Below are positions 1 to 8,868 of a stretch of DNA of 32,890 bases, in pieces. This stretch comes from SAR202 cluster bacterium. Its GTDB lineage: Bacteria; Chloroflexota; Dehalococcoidia; Lucifugimonadales; Lucifugimonadaceae. The position numbers and the translations under genes were made by a program. The DNA is taken from contig VGZT01000026.1 in assembly GCA_016872495.1 (NCBI GenBank), positions 1 through 32,890 on the forward strand, written 5' to 3'. The stretch's first letter is position 1. Each line of letters opens with the position of its first letter. The notes beneath the pieces are model-generated. The model was not told where the DNA came from. It saw only the letters and a list, made by a program, of their open reading frames with translations, and made no database searches.

Positions 1-370
1 TTGGCCGATTCAGCCCGTACTGCGCTGGATCATCGATGGTTTTGGCCAGGATGCGTTGCGTCTTGGGGCCGCCCAGGAGGAACGTGATGCCTCCCCAGCG
101 GTCGAAGTTAACCGGGATCCCGGCCGGGTCCTCGAAGTACCAGACGCTCGCCACGTTGCGGCCATCGTCGACGAACGTGGCGTAGAAAGTCTTCTTACCG
201 ACAGGGGTCGTGATCGAGATCTGCCGCAGGTCGTCGGGCGACAGCGTGTAAAAGAAGGGAAGATCCGCCTCCTTCGAGCTGCCGATCGGTGGGTTCTTGA
301 TGACCCAGGTCAGGGCGATTCCGGCCAGTGAAACGACGATGATCAGGACGAGTGAAATCCTGAGGCTCAC
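1..370 (-). CDS. DUF4340 domain protein of a Gld-type ABC system (3' end cut by window edge)
   Basis: Only the first 123 codons are present; the frame is still open at the left edge. I translated it by hand from a GTG at 368-370, which begins 4 bases after the GldG-like stop (375-377), so the two genes are probably translationally coupled. The N-terminus is one hydrophobic helix (about residues 4-23, SLVLIIVVSLAGIALTWVI) acting as a signal anchor. A beta-rich extracytoplasmic part follows, with segments such as FFYTLSPDDLRQISI and WYFEDPAGIPVNFDRWGG. This is the usual layout of DUF4340 proteins, which sit at the end of GldA-GldF-GldG-like operons. The likely role is a periplasmic or outer-face accessory subunit; the substrate is unknown. 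Family assignment rests on context and general sequence character. Confidence 0.75.
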   Translation of the reverse strand, partial: MSLRISLVLIIVVSLAGIALTWVIKNPPIGSSKEADLPFFYTLSPDDLRQISITTPVGKKTFYATFVDDGRNVASVWYFEDPAGIPVNFDRWGGITFLLGGPKTQRILAKTIDDPAQYGLNRP

Positions 371-374
371 TGGT

Positions 375-2159
375 TTAGCGCCTCCGCCACCAGACGAACA
401 CGCCTGCGCTGCCCACCAGCACGGGCATGAGCAGCCAGCCGGTCCACCGGACGTAGTCGCGTTCGCGGGTCGTAAGGACAAGCTCTCGGAACACGCGGGT
501 TTTCGGCCGGATCGAGATCAACTCAAAATCCTGCGCCGCCCAGTTGACCGAGTTGGCGAACATGTCACCATTCTTGGCGGACGAGAAGAACGAATTGCTC
601 GCGAAGTCGGCGTCACCGACCACGACGAGGTTGGTCGTGACCAGCGAACCGTCTGCCTTCTTGACTGGCTCGAGACCGAGCGGGGCAACTGCCCTGGCGG
701 TCACCGCGATCGTCAGTGGCCCCTGGCGGTCCGCTCCCGGGGTGAAGTCGATCTTCTCTGGGTCGCTCTCTTCCCAGCTGTTCAGGGTGGTGGTCATGAG
801 GACCTCGTGGACGATCGTCGGACGGCCGTCGGAGGTCAGCGGGACCGTGCTCTCGTCCACCGTCCGTCCGATAAGAGCAACGCCGGGCAGGTAGACCACG
901 TCCAGGGGCGCCGTGATCTGGCTGACCGGTGACAGCTGCTGGTTCGATTTCTTCACCTGCAGGAACAGTGGGTTCGGGGCGACGAAGCTTGCAGTGTCGA
1001 CCACCTCGTGGTTGCCGACGGTCAAGCCATAGACGCCTAACAGTTCCTTGAAGCTTGGAGGCGCACCGGGCTCGAGAAGGAAGATCGCGCTGCCGCCCAT
1101 GATCAGGTACTGAGCCAGTATTGCCGCTTCGCCTTCCAGGAGGTCGGACTGGGGTCCCGCGAATACGAGCACCGCCGGGAAGAACGGGTCGTTCGCCGGA
1201 TCTTCACCGAACACGATCGGGCCCATCTCCTGCAAGGTGACGGACGCGACCGCGTAGTTGTCGCGCAGCAGGGAGTCGACCGCCCTCGAAAAACCGTCGC
1301 GGCTGTCCGCGGCAATCGTGATGTCCCGTTCCCCGTGGCCCGCAACAAAGTAAACCTGCTTCTGCTTTATGCGGTTCACCACCAGGAGGCCGGTCGTGAT
1401 CTCCTGTTCGCCGAATGCCTTACTGAGGGATCCCGGTTGTGAGCTGACGACTACCTGGACCCGCTTGCTATCCATGCCCTCAATTGCGATGGCGGGGTGT
1501 ACCGTCACCCCGTAGGAGGCGGCCACGTTGGGCTGAAACTCGGGGTCGACCAGCCGGAAATCGAACTTGCCCTGCGATCGCCGCTTGAACTCCGACAGCA
1601 GGTCGCTCGTCTCCTGCCATGCCGCCGCTGCGTCGGGTTTCGCCGTGACCCAGAACACGGTCGCGCGCACCGGCTCGTCCATGTTCTCCAGGACTGCCTG
1701 TGCCTGCTCGGAGAGCAGGAACTGCTTGGTGGCGGTGGTGTCGATGCGTACCCAGCCCGGCGGGTTGGGGCGGTTGGACAGCCACCACAGGAAGAAGTTG
1801 ACGACGACCGCCAGTGCGACGAAAGAGGCGACGATGATCAGGGTGTTGACGCCGTAACGGCCCCGGCGGCCGAAGATCGCACGGCCGAGCCGGCGCCACG
1901 AGATGATGGCGTCGATGAGCAGGATCCCCGCGCCGATCGCCATCATGATCTCGGCTGCGCCCGCAAGGTCGCGCACGAAGACCCAGAGGAGTGCGCCGAA
2001 CAGCAATGTGCCGCTGCCGGCAACGAGGAGGAACTGGCGAATCGAGGTCACGTTCGCCATCACGACCGTCTTGAAGGATTGGCGCCTGCGCGATCCGCCC
2101 TCGGGCCCCTCAGGTGAGCCTTCGGCGCGTGACAGGTTCGCCTGGTTGGAGGTCGACAT
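375..2159 (-). CDS. GldG-like ABC transporter auxiliary membrane protein
   Basis: This 594-residue protein has three hydrophobic helices near the N-terminus (about residues 43-62, 67-88 and 104-126), a long extracytoplasmic region, and a C-terminal helix ending in WWRRR. That matches GldG/ABC-type uncharacterised transport auxiliary proteins, whose soluble part is a degenerate Rossmann-like domain; the stretch VYFVAGHGERD is typical. An ATG three codons further upstream is possible, but I chose the ATG at 2157-2159. It overlaps the permease stop as TAATG and has a strong GGAGGTG about 6-7 bases ahead. The gene lies between the permease and the DUF4340 gene in a four-gene operon. In Bacteroidota the Gld proteins serve gliding and secretion; in other phyla the substrate of the homologous exporter is unknown. 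Confidence 0.88.
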   Translation of the reverse strand: MSTSNQANLSRAEGSPEGPEGGSRRRQSFKTVVMANVTSIRQFLLVAGSGTLLFGALLWVFVRDLAGAAEIMMAIGAGILLIDAIISWRRLGRAIFGRRGRYGVNTLIIVASFVALAVVVNFFLWWLSNRPNPPGWVRIDTTATKQFLLSEQAQAVLENMDEPVRATVFWVTAKPDAAAAWQETSDLLSEFKRRSQGKFDFRLVDPEFQPNVAASYGVTVHPAIAIEGMDSKRVQVVVSSQPGSLSKAFGEQEITTGLLVVNRIKQKQVYFVAGHGERDITIAADSRDGFSRAVDSLLRDNYAVASVTLQEMGPIVFGEDPANDPFFPAVLVFAGPQSDLLEGEAAILAQYLIMGGSAIFLLEPGAPPSFKELLGVYGLTVGNHEVVDTASFVAPNPLFLQVKKSNQQLSPVSQITAPLDVVYLPGVALIGRTVDESTVPLTSDGRPTIVHEVLMTTTLNSWEESDPEKIDFTPGADRQGPLTIAVTARAVAPLGLEPVKKADGSLVTTNLVVVGDADFASNSFFSSAKNGDMFANSVNWAAQDFELISIRPKTRVFRELVLTTRERDYVRWTGWLLMPVLVGSAGVFVWWRRR

Positions 2160-2932
2160 TAGCGCCACCTCCGCATTTCGAGGAGCATCACGGCCAGAAA
2201 CAGGAAGACGACCGTCAGGGAGATGTAGTAGGCGATGTCGCCGGGCGAGATGATGCCGCGGGCGAAGTCAGCGAAGTGCCCGCCTTCGGCCACCCCGAAG
2301 TTGGAGGTATCGCTGGTCGAGAACGAACTCCCGAGCTGGAAGCCATCGATTACCTGGGCGGCTATGCCGCTCACCCGCTGGCTGACGAAGTCAATGACTG
2401 TGAAGGCGGTCAGGACGCCGGCGCCAAGGACCAGCGCAACCAGCTGGTTGGGAGTGACCGCGGATGCCATCAGCCCGACCGCGAGGGTGGCCGACCCGTA
2501 CAGCATCAACCCGAGATACCCCGTGAGGACCGGGCCGAGGTCGGGCACCCCGAAGAGGAAGAGCACCAGCACGTAGTAGAGCGTTCCGGCGATCATGATC
2601 GCCAGCATGGCGAAGGCTGCGAAGAACTTCCCGAGCACGATCTCGATCTCGCGCAGCGGAGAGGTCATTAGAAGTTCGAGCGTACCCAGCTTCTGTTCTT
2701 CCGAGAGCAGGCGCATGGTAAGCGCCGGCGAGAGGAAGATCATGAAGAAGACGGCGCCGGCGGCGAACCCCCGGATCGAGGCCTCAGAGAAGGCATCGGA
2801 CACCGAGGCTACGAAAAAGAACCCGGTGATGGCCAGGAAAGCTGCTGCGACTACATAGGCCATGGGCGATGAGAAGTAAGTCCGGATCTCCTTGAGGGCG
2901 ATGTACCGGATATTGGTCAGCGAAGTTCGCAT
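2159..2932 (-). CDS. ABC-2 type permease, GldF-like
   Basis: This 257-residue integral membrane protein has about six helices, for example MAYVVAAAFLAITGFFFVAS, GAVFFMIFLSPALTM and the C-terminal YYISLTVVFLFLAVMLL. The pattern SEEQKLGTLELLMTSPLREIEIVLGKF is the cytoplasmic coupling segment characteristic of ABC-2/NatB/GldF permeases. It begins at an ATG 3 bases after the ATPase stop and has only a weak ribosome binding site, so it probably depends on coupling to the upstream gene. Its own stop overlaps the next gene (TAATG). It should form the membrane channel that works with the ATPase and the GldG-like auxiliary protein. The transported substrate cannot be read from the sequence. Confidence 0.9.
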   Translation of the reverse strand: MRTSLTNIRYIALKEIRTYFSSPMAYVVAAAFLAITGFFFVASVSDAFSEASIRGFAAGAVFFMIFLSPALTMRLLSEEQKLGTLELLMTSPLREIEIVLGKFFAAFAMLAIMIAGTLYYVLVLFLFGVPDLGPVLTGYLGLMLYGSATLAVGLMASAVTPNQLVALVLGAGVLTAFTVIDFVSQRVSGIAAQVIDGFQLGSSFSTSDTSNFGVAEGGHFADFARGIISPGDIAYYISLTVVFLFLAVMLLEMRRWR

Positions 2933-2935
2933 TGG

Positions 2936-3901
2936 CTACTTGACGTCCTCTTCGGTGGTCAGTTGGAGGAAGATCTCTTCGAGGGTCATTGGCAGTGGAT
3001 GCAGGTTCACCAGGCCCCAACCCCTGCCGACCACGGTTTTCGCCAAGGCCTCAACTGCGCGGTTGCCTGGCTTGGCGTCGACGATGAACGGAAGCGCGCC
3101 CTCAGATGTGATACGCCGTCCGTCTGTGGAGGAGTCGTTGCGGACATCCACCACGAATGGCATCGACCGCAGCGCGCCGATGACGTCACGCGCCTCAGCG
3201 CCCCGCACGGCGAGCTGGACTCGTTCGGTGTGCTGGAGCTTGTTTGACAGGTTCCGCGGCTCGTCATCGGCGACGATGCGCCCTTCGTGAATTACCAGCA
3301 CTCGCTTGCAGATCGCACTGACCTCGGGAAGGATGTGCGAACTGAGGATCAACGTGTGGTCGCCGGCCAATTCGGAGATCAGCCCGCGCGTCTCGACCAC
3401 CTGGACCGGGTCGATACCGATCGTGGGCTCGTCGAGGATGAGGACTTCGGGCTCGTGGAGGATCGCCTGCGCGATGCCGACCCGCTGGCGGTAGCCCTTG
3501 GAAAGCTTCTGGATGTGGGTGTTCTTGTAGTAGTCGAGCTTGACGCGGTCGATTACCTCAGGCAGCCGGCGCTCGATCCACCGGTCGTCCATGCCCCGCA
3601 AATGACCCATGAACTTGAGGTAGTCGGTCACGGTCATGTCCAGGTATAGCGGCACGGTCTCGGGAAGGTAGCCGGTGTGCCGCCTGGCCTCGAGCGAATG
3701 CGCTACGACGTCGTATCCCGCGATGCTTGCGGTACCTTCGGTGGGCGGTGCGAATCCGGTGAGGACCCGCATCGTGGTCGTCTTGCCGGCACCGTTGGGG
3801 CCGAGGAACCCGACGATCTCACCCTTCTGGATCTCGACCGATACGTCGATGACGGCCGGGAAGTCGCCGTACATCTTCGACATGTGTTCGAGCTTGATCA
3901 T
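2936..3901 (-). CDS. ABC transporter ATP-binding protein, GldA/NatA-like
   Basis: This 321-residue nucleotide-binding subunit powers the exporter encoded downstream. Walker A is GPNGAGKTT at residues 34-42, the signature is LSKGY at 133-137, Walker B is LILDEP at 154-159 and the H-loop is SSHI around 187-190. The order and the roughly 90-residue C-terminal extension are typical of GldA/CcmA-type exporter ATPases. I start it at the ATG at 3899-3901 (MIKLEHMSKMYG), which matches the family N-terminus. An in-frame GTG at 3952 would add 17 residues of unconserved appearance, and neither start has an ideal ribosome binding site. It is the first gene of the four-gene operon and is divergent from the cysteine desulfurase. 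Confidence 0.93.
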   Translation of the reverse strand: MIKLEHMSKMYGDFPAVIDVSVEIQKGEIVGFLGPNGAGKTTTMRVLTGFAPPTEGTASIAGYDVVAHSLEARRHTGYLPETVPLYLDMTVTDYLKFMGHLRGMDDRWIERRLPEVIDRVKLDYYKNTHIQKLSKGYRQRVGIAQAILHEPEVLILDEPTIGIDPVQVVETRGLISELAGDHTLILSSHILPEVSAICKRVLVIHEGRIVADDEPRNLSNKLQHTERVQLAVRGAEARDVIGALRSMPFVVDVRNDSSTDGRRITSEGALPFIVDAKPGNRAVEALAKTVVGRGWGLVNLHPLPMTLEEIFLQLTTEEDVK

Positions 3902-4060
3902 GCTCAGGGTAGGTTCACCTGCTTTCACGGACCGGACGGTCTCGCCCCGCACCGCACGCCCAGAGCGCTACGCTCAAGGCGCGAAGCCGGGATCTACCAA
4001 TATGCAAAACCGATATGGTACCAGCAGAGCCCGGGAGCATGCCGCACAAACTTACCCGTG

Positions 4061-4066
4061 TAAAAT
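4061..4066 (+). promoter_or_regulatory. Putative -10 box directly upstream of the cysteine desulfurase
   Basis: TAAAAT lies only 6 bases before the GTG start at 4073. A transcript starting the normal 6-7 bases after this box would begin at or next to the start codon, giving a leaderless message. I see no convincing -35 element. This is a visual call. Confidence 0.4.
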
Positions 4067-4072
4067 CCACCC

Positions 4073-5293
4073 GTGTTATCCCACCCCTCGCCGGCCATCA
4101 ATCCGCTTCCCGAAGGCTTCATCTACCTCGATCATTCGGCGACCACGCCGCTGCGGCGCGCCGCATTCGAGGCCATGGTGCCGTACTTCAGCGAGAAGTT
4201 CGGCAACCCTTCCAGCCTCTACGCGTTGGCCCAGGAAAGCCGTGATGGAGTGGACCTCGCGCGGGAGCGCGTGGCCAGCGTCCTCGCGTGCCGCGCCAGC
4301 GAAGTCGTGTTCACCAGCGGCGGGACCGAGTCCGACAACACCGCCATAAAGGGCGTTGCCGCGGCCCTGCGCAGCAACGGCAACCACATCGTGACCTCGG
4401 CATTCGAGCATCACGCCGTACTCCACGCCTGCCACCAGCTTGAGAAGCAGGGCTTCGAGATCACCTACCTGCCGGTCAACCGGGAGGGGCTGATCGAACC
4501 AGAGGCGGTGGCGGCCGCGGTCACGGACCGCACCACCCTGGTCTCGATCATGTATGCAAACAATGAAGTCGGCTCGATCCAGGACATCGGAGCGATCGCG
4601 CGCCTCGTGCACCAGCGGGCGGCCGAACTTTCCCGAACGATAGTCATGCACACCGACGCCGTGCAGGCCCCCGGCTGGCTCGACCTGAGCACCCAAGAGC
4701 TCGGCGTCGACCTCTTGAGCCTTTCCGGTCACAAGTTCCACGGGCCGAAGGGTGTGGGCGTGCTTTACGTGCGCCGGGGCACACCGCTCGACTCCCTGCT
4801 GGTCGGCGGCGGGCAGGAGCGCCAGCGCAGGTCCGGCACCGAGAACGTGCCGGGCATCGTCGGACTCGGTGTTGCCCTTGAGCTCGCCGAAAAGGAGCGA
4901 GAAGAGGCCGGTACGCGGGTGCAGCGTTTGCGCGACATGCTGATCGAAGGCATCATGGAGAGGATTGGCGGCGCCCATTTGAATGGCGGACTAGACCGCA
5001 GGCTGCCGGGCAACGTAAATATTTCATTCGAAGGGATCGAAGCGGAGCCGCTGCTGATCGGACTCGACCAGCATGGGATCTGCGCGTCCAGCGGCAGCGC
5101 ATGCAGTTCGGCATCGGTGGAGCCGTCGCACGTGCTGCTTGCGGTCGGCCTCGATGCCGATCTCGCGGTGGGGAGCCTGCGCCTGACGCTCGGGCACCAG
5201 ACCACCGAAGCCGAAATAAGCCGCGTCATCGAGGTCCTTCCCGGCGTCGTCAAACAGTTGAGGGCCATGCCCACACTGGCAACCGGCCACTGA
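4073..5293 (+). CDS. Cysteine desulfurase, NifS/IscS family
   Basis: This 406-residue PLP enzyme should convert L-cysteine to L-alanine and pass the sulfur on as a persulfide for Fe-S cluster or thiocofactor assembly. The PLP lysine is K221 in [12 protein letters not shown], the PLP-stacking histidine region is FEHHAVLH (113-114), and the persulfide-forming cysteine is C344 in [18 protein letters not shown] and [10 protein letters not shown] are also family hallmarks. The start is a GTG at 4073 with no clear Shine-Dalgarno but a TAAAAT box 6 bases ahead, suggesting leaderless expression. No IscU scaffold gene is next to it, so the acceptor (Fe-S, tRNA thiolation, or selenium transfer) cannot be assigned. 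Some NifS-type enzymes also act on selenocysteine, which matters here only because of the candidate selenoprotein at 26561-28063. Confidence 0.95.
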   Translation: MLSHPSPAINPLPEGFIYLDHSATTPLRRAAFEAMVPYFSEKFGNPSSLYALAQESRDGVDLARERVASVLACRASEVVFTSGGTESDNTAIKGVAAALRSNGNHIVTSAFEHHAVLHACHQLEKQGFEITYLPVNREGLIEPEAVAAAVTDRTTLVSIMYANNEVGSIQDIGAIARLVHQRAAELSRTIVMHTDAVQAPGWLDLSTQELGVDLLSLSGHKFHGPKGVGVLYVRRGTPLDSLLVGGGQERQRRSGTENVPGIVGLGVALELAEKEREEAGTRVQRLRDMLIEGIMERIGGAHLNGGLDRRLPGNVNISFEGIEAEPLLIGLDQHGICASSGSACSSASVEPSHVLLAVGLDADLAVGSLRLTLGHQTTEAEISRVIEVLPGVVKQLRAMPTLATGH

Positions 5294-5314
5294 GTCCCTT
5301 CGGAGAAACCCTGA

Positions 5315-6190
5315 ATGACCCAAAAAGCCCAGGCCATGCCCGAACCGTCCGGCGCGACCGGCGGACAGTCCGTTTCGGGACGAGCCGAGCCCAGGTATAC
5401 GCCGCCCGAACTGGCGGCACTCGAACACGCCAGAGCTGACCGGAAGCCTTATGGCCGCTGGGCCAAGCGCAATCTGGAGTTTTCGGTTGCGGGAAGCGAG
5501 CACGCTGGCGAAGTGGTGCGGGTGCGGGTGACGTACCGGCCCGCCGGCAACTTCAGGGGGCGGCCGGGGGAAGAGGTGGTCAGCGTTCGCTCGGACGGCA
5601 GCTTCGTCGAACGCGAGGTCGTCCACCGGCCCCAGGAGTCGTTCCCGTGGGTGCTTGCGGTCCTCGCCGCGGTATCGGCGATCGCCGCGATCGTGCTCAT
5701 TCCTCTGATCATCATCGACCCCCGGCCGGGTGATCCGCTGTATGTGTCGGGTCGATTCCTCTGGATGCGCGTGTCCAATCCGCTGATCGCGCCCGCGGTC
5801 CACTTCCAGAACCAGGACATCTCAGGTTCCCTTTCGAACTTCGCGATCTCGCAGCCGGACGCCAGCACGCAGCTGGCCGTGATCCAGGTGACCCTGATCA
5901 ACCAGCAGTCGGCTGAGGTCGTGGTCGTGGTCGACGGCAAAGCCGCCGAAGTGACGACCGTAAACGGCTTGACGGTCTTCCCAATCAACACCGTCGAGAG
6001 GAGCGCCAACGTCCAGTCGCTCGACGCACGGTTCGTATACCAGGGTTTCATCCCCCTCTGGGATACGGTCACCCTGCCATCGGGGCAACAGGTCACCGGC
6101 ATGATGGTGTTCGAGCTACCCACGGGTGACCGGGTGAAAGAGTTCAGGTGGGTGGCTACCGACTCGATGATCGTGCGGTACCCGAAATAG
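5315..6190 (+). CDS. Uncharacterised single-pass membrane-anchored protein
   Basis: I do not recognise this 291-residue protein. It starts at an ATG 21 bases after the cysteine desulfurase stop, with GGAGAAA about 7 bases ahead, so the two are probably co-transcribed. The first ~110 residues are hydrophilic and rich in Arg, Pro and Gly. A single strong transmembrane helix covers about 111-134 (WVLAVLAAVSAIAAIVLIPLI). The remaining ~155 residues look like an extracytoplasmic beta-rich domain (alternating hydrophobics in STQLAVIQVTLINQQSAEVV and similar stretches). No cysteines or catalytic motifs are evident. The topology suggests an envelope protein with an exposed beta domain; no function can be assigned. 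Confidence 0.7.
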   Translation: MTQKAQAMPEPSGATGGQSVSGRAEPRYTPPELAALEHARADRKPYGRWAKRNLEFSVAGSEHAGEVVRVRVTYRPAGNFRGRPGEEVVSVRSDGSFVEREVVHRPQESFPWVLAVLAAVSAIAAIVLIPLIIIDPRPGDPLYVSGRFLWMRVSNPLIAPAVHFQNQDISGSLSNFAISQPDASTQLAVIQVTLINQQSAEVVVVVDGKAAEVTTVNGLTVFPINTVERSANVQSLDARFVYQGFIPLWDTVTLPSGQQVTGMMVFELPTGDRVKEFRWVATDSMIVRYPK

Positions 6191-6216
6191 TTCGCAGCGG
6201 GGCCGCCGGGCCACGA

Positions 6217-6222
6217 TAGAAT
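6217..6222 (+). promoter_or_regulatory. Putative -10 box directly upstream of mutS
   Basis: TAGAAT lies 9 bases before the mutS ATG at 6232, and the intervening CGCGGCGAA is a poor ribosome binding site. Initiation from this box would give a leaderless or nearly leaderless mutS transcript. No convincing -35 is visible. Confidence 0.4.
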
Positions 6223-6231
6223 CGCGGCGAA

Positions 6232-8847
6232 ATGGCTCGCCTCCAGGGCCTCTCGCCGGGCCGCAGACAGTATCTCGAACTCAAACGCCAGCACCCAGAT
6301 GCGCTGCTGCTCATCCGCATGGGCGATTTCTTCGAAGCCTTCGACGAAGACGCGCGCACGCTCGCCAGGGTCCTCGACATCACCCTGACGGCACGTGACG
6401 TCGGTGGCGGCGCACGGTCGCCCCTGGCGGGCATTCCGCATCACGCCATGGACGCCTACCTCGGCCGGCTCGTCGCGTCCGGCCTGAAGGTAGCCATCGC
6501 GGAGCAGACCAGCGATCCCGCGGCCTCGCGCGGGCTGGTCGACCGCGCGATCGTGCGCATCGTGACGCCCGGAACGGTCCTGGAGCCCGGCCTCCTCGAT
6601 GAGCGCAGGAATAACTACCTGGCGGCGACGGTGGTGGACGGCGCCAGTGCAGGGCTGGCCTACGTAGACATAACCACCAGCGAGTTCGTAGCCGGTGAGC
6701 TTCCTGCGGCCAGCCTCGCGGACGAGCTGGCCAGGATCGAGCCCGCCGAGATCCTCGCCAACCAGGGCGCACGGGACCTGCTCGAGGCTGGGGAAGGGTC
6801 GTCGTGGCCGATCCGGGCGCTTGAGCCCGGTCGCTCCGACGGGCGACTTTCCGCCGAGACCCTGACGCGCCATTTCAAGGTCGTTTCGCTCGCGTCCTAC
6901 GGAATCGAAGACCGTCCGCTCGCGGCGATCGCCGCCGCCGCGGTGATCAACTTCCTTGCCGAGACACAGCGCGGCAATCTGCCACAGATCACCACGATCC
7001 GCCCGCTCACGCACGGTGACACCATGACGCTCGACCGCCGGGCGTTGCGGGACCTCGAGGTCCTCGATTCGCTGGCCGGTCGCAAGGACTCTCCAACGCT
7101 CCTTTCGGCGGTCGACCGCACGGCGACCCCGATGGGCAACCGTTTGCTGCGGGCCTGGCTGGTAAGGCCGCTCAAGAAGGTTCAACCACTGCTGGAACGC
7201 CAGCGCCGGGTCGCCTACTTCGTCGAGAATCCATCGGCCCGCATGGCGGTGCGCACCGCATTGAACGATGTTCGTGACCTCGAGCGCCTGATCAACCGCA
7301 TCCGGGCCTTCAGTGCCTCGCCGCGCGACCTGAACGGGCTGGCCCGGGGGCTGTCGCAGATACCGGCCATAAAGGCGGCGCTGGCTACCGGACATTGGCC
7401 AGGGACTTTAAGCGACCTCAAGGAGTTCGAGGCGGTCGCGGGCCTCATTCATGCGGCGATCGACGATGACCCACCGATCGCAGTAGGCGAGGGCCATGCG
7501 ATTCGCAAAGGGTTCGATCCTGAGCTGGACGAGGTCAGGGATTTGGCCGCCGATGCCAGCACGCGGATCGCCGAGATCGAGAGCGACGCGCGTGCAAGAA
7601 CCGGTATCAAGTCCCTGAAGATCGGCTACAACCGTGTATTCGGCTACTACATCGAAGTATCCAGGGCGAATTCGGCTGCCGTCCCGCGTGACTTCGAACG
7701 CAGGCAGACGCTGGTCAATGCCGAGCGGTTCGTAACCCCCGCTCTGAAGGAGTACGAGTCCCGCGTTCTCAACGCCCGGGAGCGCCTGTCGGAGCTCGAG
7801 CGCTCGGTGTTCCGGCGCGTCTGTGCGGAGGTCGCAGGCCAGGGAGAGAGAATCCTGGCGACCGCGCGGGAACTCGCCGAGATCGACGTGGTCGCCGGAT
7901 TCGCGGACGTCGCGGTCGCCGGCGGCTGGACCGCGCCGGTGCTCGACGACAGCGATGCGATCGAGATTCACGGGGGGCGCCACCCGGTCGTCGAGCGTGC
8001 GCTCGGGCCCGGCCGGTTCGTGCCAAACGACACCGTCATGTCCTGCTCAGAGGCCCAGATCATGATCATCACCGGCCCGAACATGTCGGGGAAATCGACC
8101 TACATAAGGCAGGTCGCCGTGCTGTGCCTGCTGGCACAGGCGGGCAGCTTCGTGCCCGCGGAAACAGCCCGGATCGGGATGCTCGACCGCATCTTCACGC
8201 GCTGCGGCTCGATGGACGAGATCGCACGTGGACGATCGACGTTCCTGGTCGAGATGGAAGAAACGGCGTCGATCCTGAACCAGGCCACCAGGAGGTCGCT
8301 GGTCGTACTGGATGAGATCGGCCGCGGGACCAGTACCTACGATGGGCTGGCGATCGCGCGGGCCATCGCAGAGCACATCCACACCAGCCCGTCGCTCGGC
8401 TGCAAGACGCTGTTTGCCACTCACTATCACGAGATGACGGGCCTCAGCGAACTACTGCCGCGGGCCGTGAATTTTCAGGTCGCGGTGGCCGAGGAGGACG
8501 GGGAGGTGGTCTTCCTCCATCGGATTCTTCCCGGCGGCGCGGATCGCAGCTACGGGGTGCACGTCGGACGTCTCGCCGGGCTCCCGAAACCCGTCATTAA
8601 CCGGGCGTGGGAGCTGCTGGAGCAGCTCGAGTCCGGGCATCAGCATGAGAAGGGCAGGGCGGCCGGCGCGCGGGGCAGGCGAGCCGCTCGCCAGGAGGCC
8701 CAGCTCCCGCTCATCAGCCCCGGCAGCGAGGCGGTCGCGCACCTGCTCAAAATCGACGTCGATTCCCTTACCCCGATGGAGGCGATCACGAAGCTTTACG
8801 AGCTCAAGAAGAAGGCTCAGGATGACGGCGCCGCACGATCGGGCTGA
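6232..8847 (+). CDS. mutS: DNA mismatch repair protein MutS
   Basis: This 871-residue protein is full length for MutS1 and recognises mispaired bases after replication. The N-terminal mismatch-binding motif appears as MGDFFEAFDEDA, keeping the Phe-x-Glu that contacts the mismatch. Connector, lever and clamp regions follow. The ATPase has Walker A GPNMSGKST at 615-623, a signature region (RCGSMDEIARGRSTFLVEM) and Walker B LVVLDEIGRGTS around 689-700, then ATHYHEMT. The C-terminus (about 800-871) carries a basic linker and a helical tail, SLTPMEAITKLYELKKK, as in the tetramerisation tail. No mutL follows: the next intact gene is an unrelated hydrolase. Expression may be leaderless from the TAGAAT box just upstream. 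Confidence 0.98.
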   Translation: MARLQGLSPGRRQYLELKRQHPDALLLIRMGDFFEAFDEDARTLARVLDITLTARDVGGGARSPLAGIPHHAMDAYLGRLVASGLKVAIAEQTSDPAASRGLVDRAIVRIVTPGTVLEPGLLDERRNNYLAATVVDGASAGLAYVDITTSEFVAGELPAASLADELARIEPAEILANQGARDLLEAGEGSSWPIRALEPGRSDGRLSAETLTRHFKVVSLASYGIEDRPLAAIAAAAVINFLAETQRGNLPQITTIRPLTHGDTMTLDRRALRDLEVLDSLAGRKDSPTLLSAVDRTATPMGNRLLRAWLVRPLKKVQPLLERQRRVAYFVENPSARMAVRTALNDVRDLERLINRIRAFSASPRDLNGLARGLSQIPAIKAALATGHWPGTLSDLKEFEAVAGLIHAAIDDDPPIAVGEGHAIRKGFDPELDEVRDLAADASTRIAEIESDARARTGIKSLKIGYNRVFGYYIEVSRANSAAVPRDFERRQTLVNAERFVTPALKEYESRVLNARERLSELERSVFRRVCAEVAGQGERILATARELAEIDVVAGFADVAVAGGWTAPVLDDSDAIEIHGGRHPVVERALGPGRFVPNDTVMSCSEAQIMIITGPNMSGKSTYIRQVAVLCLLAQAGSFVPAETARIGMLDRIFTRCGSMDEIARGRSTFLVEMEETASILNQATRRSLVVLDEIGRGTSTYDGLAIARAIAEHIHTSPSLGCKTLFATHYHEMTGLSELLPRAVNFQVAVAEEDGEVVFLHRILPGGADRSYGVHVGRLAGLPKPVINRAWELLEQLESGHQHEKGRAAGARGRRAARQEAQLPLISPGSEAVAHLLKIDVDSLTPMEAITKLYELKKKAQDDGAARSG

Positions 8848-8868
8848 AACGCCCGGGGCGCGTGCCGG

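Noticed and set aside
4076-4978. A 300-codon antisense frame over the cysteine desulfurase
   Set aside because: The plus-strand frame carries all NifS catalytic residues; the antisense frame has no recognisable domain.
5449-7395. A 648-codon open frame on the minus strand
   Set aside because: It lies antisense to the membrane protein and mutS. Its composition (Arg, Gly and Asp rich, no motifs) is typical of antisense frames in GC-rich coding DNA.
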